64,000 nucleotides of DNA from Bog-950 sp046329495. GTDB lineage: Bacteria; Bacteroidota; Bacteroidia; Chitinophagales; LD1. Position 1 is the stretch's first letter. Each line of letters starts with the position of its first letter. A program made the translations under genes and the position numbers. Under the pieces are notes generated by a model. The model saw only the letters and a program-made list of their open reading frames with translations, ran no database searches and was not told the origin of the DNA. Below, one piece after another: positions 7,253-15,454 of the stretch. The stretch covers positions 1 to 64,000 of the forward strand of contig JAXLUO010000009.1 of the NCBI GenBank assembly GCA_046329495.1. The letters are read 5' to 3'.

Positions 7253-8770
7253 GTGAAACATTTGCTGAAAATAGTTGCCCTTGTTGCCCTTCCTCTATTT
7301 GTATTGTTTAGTGCCAATAGTTGTAAAAAGGAACAGTTTGGCAACGGACCAATAAGCTTTAGCCGCGATACACTAACTTTTGATACCGTATTTACCAGCC
7401 TGGGCTCTACAACCCGCTACTTTAAGGTGTTTAACGATAACAAAAAAGCGGTACGTATTGATGATATCCGCCTGATGCACCTGGTTGGTAATCAGTTCCG
7501 CATTAATGTAGACGGCATACCGGGCGATCAGTTTACGGGTATCGAAATTCCGGCACAGGATTCTATCTATGTGTTTGTTGAGGTAACTGTTGACCCTAAT
7601 AATGCCGCCACGCCTTTTGTAATTATTGATGATGTAACTTTTAGTTTGAACGGCAGTACCAAAACCGTTCACCTGCAGGCATTTGGTCAAAATGCCCATT
7701 TCCATTATGGCGAAACTATTACAAGCAGTGCGGTTTGGAACAACGACCTGCCGCATGTAATTATTGCTAACGACACTAACCCCGGCGTAGTAGTGGACTG
7801 TGGCGGTTCGCTTACCATTAACCCCGGCTGTAAAGTGTTTTTTGCAGGTAATACGGGCATTTTTGTTGAGGGCACTTTAAATGCTGTTGCCGGCACCTGG
7901 AGCGATTCGATCGTATTTCAGGGGGTGCGTTTAGAGCAGTATTATGATGATAAACCCGGCCAATGGTTTGGCTTGGTGTTTCTGCGCGATACCGTAGATG
8001 GTAGCTGCACCCCGCAGGGCTTTTTCGATCATTGTGTTATTACCGAAAGCAGCTATGGTATTTATGCCGGTGCGGGCATCAGCGGCGATTTGAATAAATA
8101 TATTTTGGGCGATGCCTTTAGGCCACAGGTAACTATCACTAACAGTATTATAAAGCATTCGCAATACAATGCGGTGTTTGGCTTTAATGCCGAGATAAGT
8201 GCCGAGAACTCGGAGTTTTTTGTAAGTGGCGATCACTTGTTACAGTTTGCTTTAGGGGGCTTATATAATTTTAAAGGCTGTACCATTTTTAATAACGGTA
8301 GCCGTTACATAGGCCACGAAAAAGAGACTATGCTGCTCAGCAATCTGGCAGCAACCGGCCCTACCAGTTATGTAAAAGCGGCTTTAACTTCTAACTTCGA
8401 GAACTGTGTGGTGTATGGTAGTTTACAGAACGAAATTGCCTTTAGCAATTACCTGGGTTATACAGCAGGCACCGACTTTAGCAATAACTTCAGCAAGTGT
8501 TTGTTGCGCACCAAGGAGGACACCCTGAACGGTTACACAACCGGCCATACCGAGTTGCTGTTTAATACCGATCCGCGCTTTAAGGATGAGGATGCCTTTA
8601 ATTTTACACCCAGTGATAGTGTGGGCTACCTTTCGCCTTTGATAGATGCGGCCGTTACCGGTGCGGGATTAGGGCAGGATATTTTTGGTAATACCCGTGG
8701 GGTTGTAAACAGCCATGTGCAGCCACCATCTGGCAAGCCGTATGATATAGGTGCAATTGAGGTGCAGTAA
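7253..8770 (+). CDS. surface lipoprotein with right-handed beta-helix fold
   Basis: 505-residue predicted lipoprotein. Starting at GTG 7253 gives a clean SPII signal peptide (MKHLLKIVALVALPLFVLFS) with lipobox SANSC and lipidated Cys about 25; TTG 7247 would add two residues. After an N-terminal beta-sandwich-like region (about 40-145), repeated short beta segments follow (pattern x-I-x-N-S-x-I/F-x near ITNSIIKHSQYNAVFGF and AENSEFFVSG), typical of parallel beta-helix (pectate-lyase-like) proteins. The C-terminus PYDIGAIEVQ is the usual ending of choice-of-anchor/beta-helix Bacteroidota proteins. No catalytic residues are evident. It probably sits on the outer membrane; ligand unknown. Confidence 0.7.
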   Translation: MKHLLKIVALVALPLFVLFSANSCKKEQFGNGPISFSRDTLTFDTVFTSLGSTTRYFKVFNDNKKAVRIDDIRLMHLVGNQFRINVDGIPGDQFTGIEIPAQDSIYVFVEVTVDPNNAATPFVIIDDVTFSLNGSTKTVHLQAFGQNAHFHYGETITSSAVWNNDLPHVIIANDTNPGVVVDCGGSLTINPGCKVFFAGNTGIFVEGTLNAVAGTWSDSIVFQGVRLEQYYDDKPGQWFGLVFLRDTVDGSCTPQGFFDHCVITESSYGIYAGAGISGDLNKYILGDAFRPQVTITNSIIKHSQYNAVFGFNAEISAENSEFFVSGDHLLQFALGGLYNFKGCTIFNNGSRYIGHEKETMLLSNLAATGPTSYVKAALTSNFENCVVYGSLQNEIAFSNYLGYTAGTDFSNNFSKCLLRTKEDTLNGYTTGHTELLFNTDPRFKDEDAFNFTPSDSVGYLSPLIDAAVTGAGLGQDIFGNTRGVVNSHVQPPSGKPYDIGAIEVQ

Positions 8771-8821
8771 TGGCTTAAGGGGTGTAGAATAAAAAGTTAC
8801 CTTTAACTTAAACCCCTTACC

Positions 8822-9421
8822 ATGAAAAAGAGCCTCCTCCTTTTTATCTCCGTATTTACTTTTTGGGCAGTACAGGCCCAAAACATAAATGATCTGGAAA
8901 GCCTGGAAAACGCTATTAAGCCGGGTACGCAACTTACGTACGACGTAAGCGCTGGTGGCAAGCAATACAAGTTTATTGTAACCATAAAAAAGCTGGGCAC
9001 CGAAATCGCCTTCGACTGGAAGATGACCGAACCGGTAAATAAAACCGGTAGTGTGGCCATGACGGCTGCTGCTGTGGCCAAAGCCGACGCTTTGTTCAAT
9101 TACTTTAACGGCGGGCCTACCGTGTTGGAAAAGGAAACCAGCGTATGGATAAGCCAAAAACTGTTTAACGATATTGCCACCAACGCACAAGGGGCTATAC
9201 GGGTTAACGGGGCAGCTGATACGGTTACGGTAATGAGCAATACCATTTCAGAATTCAACTTTAACCTGAACGGCAACCTGGTGGCCGTACCGGGTTGGGA
9301 ACTGCAGGGAGGTAGTGATATTAAATACACCATTGACGTTATTGAATCGGCAAAATTTCCGCTGATTGTGCGCATGGATTTGGGTTGGACTATTGCACTA
9401 AGCGAAGTAAAGAGCCAATAA
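8822..9421 (+). CDS. secreted hypothetical protein, 199 aa
   Basis: Has an SPI signal peptide (MKKSLLLFISVFTFWAVQAQ, cleavage after AQ) and a mature domain of about 179 residues rich in beta strands, resembling lipocalin- or DUF3108-like periplasmic beta proteins in pattern only. There is no lipobox and no T9SS tail, so it is probably periplasmic. A TACCTTTA sequence about 20 bases before the ATG could be a degenerate -7 box. It lies 51 bases after the beta-helix lipoprotein on the same strand and may be cotranscribed. The family is not recognised. Confidence 0.65.
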   Translation: MKKSLLLFISVFTFWAVQAQNINDLESLENAIKPGTQLTYDVSAGGKQYKFIVTIKKLGTEIAFDWKMTEPVNKTGSVAMTAAAVAKADALFNYFNGGPTVLEKETSVWISQKLFNDIATNAQGAIRVNGAADTVTVMSNTISEFNFNLNGNLVAVPGWELQGGSDIKYTIDVIESAKFPLIVRMDLGWTIALSEVKSQ

Positions 9422-9528
9422 GCTAACACTGTCCTCTAAACACAAATGGCTGCGAAAAAAATCCACCCCGCGGTACTTGACATATATATAGGATCGTGTA
9501 AATTGACCACTGTAAGGCTGCCGTATCC

Positions 9529-11769
9529 ATGTTTACCCTGCTAAAAGATATTTATTACTCGTTTCCCATCCAGTTATTACTGTTATCGTTTAAGCGCTAT
9601 CAGTTTCTGCTTTTAAGCTGGGTATTCTTTTTCATCATAGTTGTAGGCAAATTCGGATCCGGTATCGGAGTGCCTTCTACATTTCTTGATCCGGAATATT
9701 TAGGAAAAGTAGGCTATCTGAGTTTTGCCATTGTTGGTTTAGGCATGGGTGTATTTTATGTTACCTGGAACGTAGTAATGTATATCCTGCATTCGCACCG
9801 CTTTCCGTTTATGGCCAGCTTGCAATATCCGCTCGGCATGTTCTTTCTCAACAACTCTATCATTCCTTTTCTCTTCATCGTTTCCTACATCGCATCGGTT
9901 ATTCACTTTCAAATTACGTATGAGTTTCAGGGCTTTTGGGACTTAATGCCCGAAATAGCCGGTTTTTTGGCAGGGTTTATTTTTATCCTGCTTATTACAT
10001 CTGCCTATTTTGGTGTGGCCAATCCTACTACCGGGAGTTACCTGGCAGCTAATAAGGAAAAAATACGCCGTAGAAAAAGCATACGCCGTGTGCAGTTTAA
10101 CGAGGCTATGGAAACCGAGCACTTTAACCGGGTTGATTTTTACCTGACCAATAAATTGCGTCTGCGCCATACACGTACCGTTGAACATTATGACCCGGGT
10201 TTACACCGCCTGGTGTTTCGCCGCCACCACCTTAATGCTTTTATCGCTTTTATCATCATACTTGGCTTTTTAACGGCCAGTGGTTTCTTCTTAGAATATC
10301 CGCTTTTTCAGGTGCCTATTGTGGCCAGCGGCTTTTTGTTTTTCAGTGTTATTGTGTGCTTGTTTAGCATGTTTTTGTACTGGACGGGTGGATGGGGCAT
10401 GCTGGCGGTAATGGTGTTTTTATTTACAGCCAACTATCTTACCAAGTTCGATGTGTTTGGCAGCATGAGCACGGTTTATGGGTTAAATTACGAAACCAAG
10501 AAAGCCGAGTACAGCATGCGCAACCTGCGCGCTATTTCAACAGATAGTATCATACAACACGATAAGGATTACTTTGTAACCATCTTCGATAACTGGAAGA
10601 AGAAAAATATAAATAAAGCACATCCCGAAAGGAAACCTATGCTTTATTTTATAAATGTAAGCGGTGGCGGATTGCGTTCGGCTATGTTTGTTACTGCCAT
10701 TTTGCAACAGGCGGATAGCCTGGCAGGAGGTGCCCTGTTTGATAAAACTTTTATGATAAGCGGTGCCTCGGGCGGTATGTTTGGCACTACGTATTTGCGC
10801 GAATTGTTTTTGCGTAAAAAGAACGGTCAGCCTATTAACATGCAGGACCCCATGCTGCCTTACAATGTTTCGCGCGATGTGCTGAACCCAATTGGATTAT
10901 CTATCATTAATAACGATGCACTGCTGCCGTATCATAAGTTTGAGTTGAACGGACATAAATACTTTAAGGACCGGGGTTATATTTTTGAACGCTTCTTCTG
11001 CGATAATACCGGTCTTGATTTCCAGAAGACAATTGGCGATTACATGCAGCCGGAGTACGAGGCAAAAGTTCCTTTGATGATCTATCATACTACGGTTATA
11101 AATGACTCACGCCGGTTCTTTATTTCGCCGCATCCGGTTTCGTTTTTAATGCGGCCCTTTGGTAACGATAGTCTGGACGAAGCTTTGGACATAGATGCCA
11201 TTGATTTTTGCCGCATGTTTGAGCAGCAGGATGCAAGACGTTTGCTGGTTACTTCGGCCATGCGGATGGATGCCACTTTTCCCTTCATTTTGCCTAACCC
11301 GGTGCTGCCTACCGAGCCACAAACGTATGTAATGGATGGCGGGGCACTGGATAACTTTGGAACCGAAACAAGCATACGGTTTATGAAAACCTTCCGCGAA
11401 TGGATTAAGCGAAACACCAGTGGCGTGGTTATTATTCAGATACGCGATTCGGAGAAACTGGATGAGCCGGAAGCAATTACCCAACGCACGTTGGTAAACC
11501 GCTTAACCGATCCACTGGGTACCGTGTATAAGAACATGGAGAATATGCATGACTTTTTAACCGACCAACGCCTGAACGATTTGGATCAGGATTTGAAAGG
11601 TAACCTGCACTTTGTGTTGTTTGAATACACCAGCACTACCGAGGACGACAAAGCCGCCATGAGCATGCACGTTACTACCCGCGATAAGAATGATATTATG
11701 CGTTCGTTGCACCGGGCCAACAATGTGGCTGCATTTAATAAGCTGCAACGAATATTAAGCAGTAAATAA
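9529..11769 (+). CDS. membrane-anchored patatin-like phospholipase
   Basis: 746-residue protein. The first about 310 residues hold six or so hydrophobic segments (about 25-45, 60-85, 105-128, 138-162, 238-260, 262-300). The remainder is a patatin-like acylhydrolase domain: oxyanion motif SGGGLRSA (about residue 383), nucleophile elbow GASGG (about 421) and the catalytic Asp in MDGGALDNFG (about 606). The Ser-Asp dyad is therefore intact. Such enzymes release fatty acids from phospholipids; here the domain would sit at the inner-membrane surface. It is one of three patatin-like genes in this window. A TTGACA-like sequence precedes it at about 9477, but no Bacteroidota promoter is clear. Confidence 0.78.
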   Translation: MFTLLKDIYYSFPIQLLLLSFKRYQFLLLSWVFFFIIVVGKFGSGIGVPSTFLDPEYLGKVGYLSFAIVGLGMGVFYVTWNVVMYILHSHRFPFMASLQYPLGMFFLNNSIIPFLFIVSYIASVIHFQITYEFQGFWDLMPEIAGFLAGFIFILLITSAYFGVANPTTGSYLAANKEKIRRRKSIRRVQFNEAMETEHFNRVDFYLTNKLRLRHTRTVEHYDPGLHRLVFRRHHLNAFIAFIIILGFLTASGFFLEYPLFQVPIVASGFLFFSVIVCLFSMFLYWTGGWGMLAVMVFLFTANYLTKFDVFGSMSTVYGLNYETKKAEYSMRNLRAISTDSIIQHDKDYFVTIFDNWKKKNINKAHPERKPMLYFINVSGGGLRSAMFVTAILQQADSLAGGALFDKTFMISGASGGMFGTTYLRELFLRKKNGQPINMQDPMLPYNVSRDVLNPIGLSIINNDALLPYHKFELNGHKYFKDRGYIFERFFCDNTGLDFQKTIGDYMQPEYEAKVPLMIYHTTVINDSRRFFISPHPVSFLMRPFGNDSLDEALDIDAIDFCRMFEQQDARRLLVTSAMRMDATFPFILPNPVLPTEPQTYVMDGGALDNFGTETSIRFMKTFREWIKRNTSGVVIIQIRDSEKLDEPEAITQRTLVNRLTDPLGTVYKNMENMHDFLTDQRLNDLDQDLKGNLHFVLFEYTSTTEDDKAAMSMHVTTRDKNDIMRSLHRANNVAAFNKLQRILSSK

Positions 11770-12450
11770 TTATTGCGTAATAACCAACTTGCGCGTCAGC
11801 CTGTTTTGCCCTCCCTGAAATTGAACTATATAATTGCCCGGTAAAAGGTTTTGCAGATTTAATGTAGTAGCGATACCTGCATTGCAATTATCTTTATATA
11901 ATAAACGTCCCTGGAGGTCATAAACAAACACCTCGCCTGCAAGCGGTACAGTTATCTGCACTAAGCCTGTGGAAGGATTTGGGCTAATCATCAATGAATT
12001 GGTAGTTGTTAAATCCGAAAGGCCTACTTCGTATACACAAGATGCCCGCGGTATAGAGCAGCCATTGTAGCAACCACCGCACGTTGAGCCGCCCTGGTTT
12101 AGGAAATATCCATGCTCCATACTGGAGGTAGCAGCAAAAACCAGGTCGCCGGTGCTGAAATTAAAAGATTCGCAACAGGTGATGTGGAAGGCATGTATAT
12201 AAAGCCCGCCGTACTTTCTAAAATGGCCTGTTATACTAAAATTGCCGCAGAGCCGTGCACAAACTTCAATCAGTAAAGCGCCGGTTTCATCAATTGTTAT
12301 ATCCTGATCAAGCGTAACACTGTGTCTGATAACCACCGAGTCAGTAGGTACCGGTACGGATGCAGTACTCCAGGTTTGGGCGCTGCTCCAGTTACCACTT
12401 TGTACCGAATAAACAGTTGCGGCGTTTAATGCATTCAGCAGCAATAACAA
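11770..12450 (-). CDS. T9SS type A sorted secreted protein (start region possibly frameshifted)
   Basis: 226 residues from TTG 12450. The C-terminal about 75 residues are a T9SS type A sorting domain (ISPNPSTGLVQITVP, VYDLQGRLLY, PGNYIVQF, RKLVI), directing export through type IX secretion. The N-terminal part resembles a G8-like or beta-helix start (SGNWSSAQTWSTASVPVPTD) with a Cys-rich patch CGGCYNGC. The start is odd: only LLLLNALNA precedes the mature part, while an ATG with a signal-peptide-like beginning (MKYLLYL) lies at 12473 one frame away. A one-base indel in the leader would join them. Function is unknown; adhesion is inferred only from the fold type. Confidence 0.65.
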   Translation of the reverse strand: MLLLLNALNAATVYSVQSGNWSSAQTWSTASVPVPTDSVVIRHSVTLDQDITIDETGALLIEVCARLCGNFSITGHFRKYGGLYIHAFHITCCESFNFSTGDLVFAATSSMEHGYFLNQGGSTCGGCYNGCSIPRASCVYEVGLSDLTTTNSLMISPNPSTGLVQITVPLAGEVFVYDLQGRLLYKDNCNAGIATTLNLQNLLPGNYIVQFQGGQNRLTRKLVITQ

Positions 12451-12716
12451 TAGAGGTATAATAGGTATTTCATAGGGTTAGGTTTCTATAAAGATAATAC
12501 CGCGTATTTAGATTAAAAACAATTTGGCTATAAAATTATATGGCCTGCGTTGTTACTTTTCTGTGGCTCCTGCGTTTAACAAGTACAAGGCCGGTGAAAT
12601 GAAGCTGCGAACATTGCCCCGTTAGCAGCGGAAAGAGCTATCGGCAGGTTCCGGAGTCGTAAAAGGCTGCCGGAACAATTTTTATATGGAAAAACGCTAC
12701 GCTAACATCCTTATAC

Positions 12717-14510
12717 ATGAGTATTACCCGTATTATTTGCGCGGCGTTTGCGCTGTTAGCGTTCAATATACAATCCTTTGCTGAAGATGAAACCTTTGTA
12801 GTACAGCGTGTTGGAACGCGCCTTACTATGCGACATCCTTTTGTGGTGCATAACCGGGAGGAAGGCTTGGCGGGGTTCAGCAATGCTTTGTATTATACCA
12901 TTACCAGGGGTAATGCTGTAGATAACTACGATGTTGGTTTAACGTTGCGCGATAGTTTACCGGATGGTATCTACAAGGTTTACCTGGATAGTAGTTTTAA
13001 CTATTTGTTATTGCAGGCACAGTATAAAAGCGGCAACCGCACCGGTGAGTGGGTGTATTATTATCCCAATCAAAAGCCGGCATACAAACTTAATTACTTG
13101 AATAATAAACGTAATGGCGCTGCAACTACGTATGATTATAAGGGTGCTGTGCTATGCCGTAAATCCTATTTGAACGATAGCCTGAATGGTATCCTTACCT
13201 ATACTTCACGTGAGCTACAGATTAAAGCTACCTATGTAAACAATTTACCGCAGGGTTGGGCAGAGGTGCTCAGCAATTGGTTTGGCACACCTGTAAAACA
13301 AACAGGTTTTTTTAAGCAAGGTGTACTGATAGATAGCCTTGGGAGTGTGCCCAACGGTGGAATAGCGTTTAACAGCAACACGCTACAGGAAGCTTATGCG
13401 CCTGCCTATACTGATACTACCTTGTTGTTACGCTATGAAAGCGATACGCAATTTGAAGGTCAGTTACAGCAACTAAAACGGCGTACCGATATTGCGCAAT
13501 TGCATATTACGCTTGGCAGCATGCGCACAGCACGTAAAGTAGATTCGCTGTTAACTTTGTACTTGCCGGCTTTAAAGGCCCAAACTAAGTTAAACATGGT
13601 ATGGATAGAGGGAGGAAGAAAAAATTCGTTTCCATCAGCGCTATATCAGCTGAGCACTATTTCGACTATCTGGTTTTATGCCGGAGCCAGACATTATTAT
13701 CCTGGCGAGCCGGAGGAAGATGATACAACCAACTTGCCATTCGATAACCGCATTGCCCAACTTACGAAGTTGAAGACCCTTGACATTGAACGCGACTTTA
13801 CACCCAAACAAATGCAGCAAATGGTGCAGATGCTGGCTACCTGCAAAAACCTGCGTAGCATTCATTTCGGCGATTATTATGATTTTAATAAACTGCCCGG
13901 TAATTTGAACTTATTGACCGGACTTAAGGAAATAACGGGTTTGCACATAGGCGATGCTGATAGTGCAGGGTTATACAAACTATTTAAACTTGCAGGGCTG
14001 GAACATTTGGATGTAGAGCCATATGGAAACGAAGAACGTTGGTATGATAGTTTGTTTGTTCATTTACCCTTATGCCAGGTAACGGTGTTTCGCACCTGCT
14101 TTCCTGCAGGTACGCCGGTACGTATGGCTGATGGCAACGAAAAGCCGATAGAGCAATTACAGCCGGGCGAAGCCGTGTTGGCTTTTGATACGGCTACGCT
14201 GCAGTTGGATACGGCTGTTATTACCAAACTGTTCAATAGTGGAAGCGTGCAAAAGCCCCTGCTTGAAATTACCTACGGCAAACAACAACAATTACGTTGC
14301 ACATTTAATCATCCGGTTTTTGTGTTTGGTAAAGGTTATATCGCGGCTGAGCAACTGCGAGCCGGTGATTGGATTATTGGTCTATACGATGGTTGCAGTT
14401 ATGAACAAATACAAAGTGTAGAAACACTACCCCTACGCAGCAAAGTTTATAATATCGAAACAACCGTGCACAATTATTTTGCAAGCAATGTACTGGTGCA
14501 TAATAAGTAA
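12717..14510 (+). CDS. secreted MORN/LRR-like protein with C-terminal Hint autoprocessing domain
   Basis: 597 residues with a signal peptide (cleavage near SFAED). Residues about 85-200 hold MORN/toxin-antitoxin-like repeats (KSGNRTGEWVYYYPNQKP, LNNKRNGAATTYDYKG), and about 255-445 hold leucine-rich-repeat-like segments (LTKLKTLDI, CKNLRSIHFGD, LAGLEHLDV). The last 137 residues are a Hint (Hedgehog/intein) domain: Cys461 in CFPAGTPVRMADG, block B TFNHPVFVFGKGYIAAEQL with its His, and the terminal block VHNYFASNVLVHNK ending one residue after His-Asn. The N-S acyl-shift cysteine and both histidines are present, so self-cleavage at Cys461 is plausible. No toxin cargo follows the Hint domain. 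The biological role is unknown. Confidence 0.8.
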   Translation: MSITRIICAAFALLAFNIQSFAEDETFVVQRVGTRLTMRHPFVVHNREEGLAGFSNALYYTITRGNAVDNYDVGLTLRDSLPDGIYKVYLDSSFNYLLLQAQYKSGNRTGEWVYYYPNQKPAYKLNYLNNKRNGAATTYDYKGAVLCRKSYLNDSLNGILTYTSRELQIKATYVNNLPQGWAEVLSNWFGTPVKQTGFFKQGVLIDSLGSVPNGGIAFNSNTLQEAYAPAYTDTTLLLRYESDTQFEGQLQQLKRRTDIAQLHITLGSMRTARKVDSLLTLYLPALKAQTKLNMVWIEGGRKNSFPSALYQLSTISTIWFYAGARHYYPGEPEEDDTTNLPFDNRIAQLTKLKTLDIERDFTPKQMQQMVQMLATCKNLRSIHFGDYYDFNKLPGNLNLLTGLKEITGLHIGDADSAGLYKLFKLAGLEHLDVEPYGNEERWYDSLFVHLPLCQVTVFRTCFPAGTPVRMADGNEKPIEQLQPGEAVLAFDTATLQLDTAVITKLFNSGSVQKPLLEITYGKQQQLRCTFNHPVFVFGKGYIAAEQLRAGDWIIGLYDGCSYEQIQSVETLPLRSKVYNIETTVHNYFASNVLVHNK

Positions 14511-14837
14511 TATGCGCAACACCGGCGGAATTTTCACTACATACTAAGATTTTCGTTAGGCGTTATAATAATAGTAAACCTGCTATGCTGCATGGTTATG
14601 CAAAAAAGAGCATGACCAAAAATAGGTGAAGCAGCTGGGCAGCTTATAAATGCGCGAATAAGTACGGAGTGTTCTCCGAAACATAGTGGCGGATGGTTAA
14701 CGAAATGAAAGATCCGTTACAAAGGTTTGGCAACAAACCATCGATTTAGGGGTCAGTAGCACTGTAACATTGTTACGGGTTACTACCGGCAGTCGGACGA
14801 AAGTCCGGCTGCTTCGCGCATTATATTTCCATCCACT
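14511..14837. other. gene-free interval with GNRA-capped hairpin
   Basis: 327 bases between convergent genes with no credible reading frame. Two structured elements stand out: GTAAC/GTTAC around 14764-14776, and a longer stem at 14790-14811 in which CAG-T-CGGAC pairs with GTCCG-G-CTG across a GAAA tetraloop. No T-run follows, so it is not a standard intrinsic terminator. It may be a structured RNA 3' end of the Hint gene or a remnant repeat. Confidence 0.4.
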
Positions 14838-15272
14838 TTATGGTGTTAAGCCTTTTATTGGAACAGGAAAAACGAATGACTCCAATACATTGTGATGCGC
14901 TTTTGAGATGTGTTCCTTAAATGAACGCATACTCTTATGCATTATAAGGCTGTATTCTTCGTTTAATTTGCCTAATACCATTTCAATTTCTATCAATCGT
15001 TTCCGGATGATCTGTTCACGTTGATCTTTATCCTTAGGCAATTCGGCATCCAGGCGTTCCAGGTCAGTCTTAAAATGGCTGTCCACCTCATCATAAAAAT
15101 CGCGCAGTAATGGATGGCTGGTAAAGGTTTTAATATGGGCAAAGCGCTGCGCTTGCTTTTTTTCGCTTTCCTCTAATCCGCCGTTACTGTTTGATGCGAG
15201 CAAAGTAAGGTAAGCCGGAAACAGTAGTAATTTAGCCCTGTCTTCCGGCGTAAGGTCTTGATAGTGTTGCAT
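14838..15272 (-). CDS. hypothetical helical protein, 144 aa
   Basis: Cytoplasmic, charged, mostly helical protein. ATG 15272 (MQHYQDLTPEDRAKLLLFPAY) is preferred over the more distal start at 15329, which would overlap the opposite gene's 5' region and add an unlikely extension. Helices rich in Glu/Lys/Arg span about residues 25-110 and the C-terminus carries basic and aromatic residues (FVFPVPIKG). Bacteroidota proteins starting with LTPEDRAKLLLFPAY are known to me only as hypotheticals. It is divergent from the secreted phosphoesterase gene, with about 180 bases between the preferred starts. Confidence 0.55.
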   Translation of the reverse strand: MQHYQDLTPEDRAKLLLFPAYLTLLASNSNGGLEESEKKQAQRFAHIKTFTSHPLLRDFYDEVDSHFKTDLERLDAELPKDKDQREQIIRKRLIEIEMVLGKLNEEYSLIMHKSMRSFKEHISKAHHNVLESFVFPVPIKGLTP

Positions 15273-15454
15273 ATTATAGAGTTTAAGATGTGACTGTTGT
15301 ACAATTAAGTAACGACGCTTCTCTGCCATTCTGTTGTAAAAAGGATAAATATTTCATCTTCCTCCCGGTTAACTATAGGTTAAGTTCTATAAACTCTTTT
15401 AGCCCTAACGGTAAAGCATTAATTTCGGCGCTCCCAAACATTAAATTTTCGGAA

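Noticed and set aside
12648..12676. Inverted repeat GTTCCGG/CCGGAAC followed by T-rich sequence as a terminator
   Set aside because: No plus-strand gene precedes it and the adjacent gene on the minus strand starts, not ends, near here; kept only as an unexplained repeat.
15290..15454. Extended start of the secreted phosphoesterase at 15290
   Set aside because: The added residues do not form a signal peptide and overlap the opposite gene's 5' region; GTG 15455 starts a good signal peptide.
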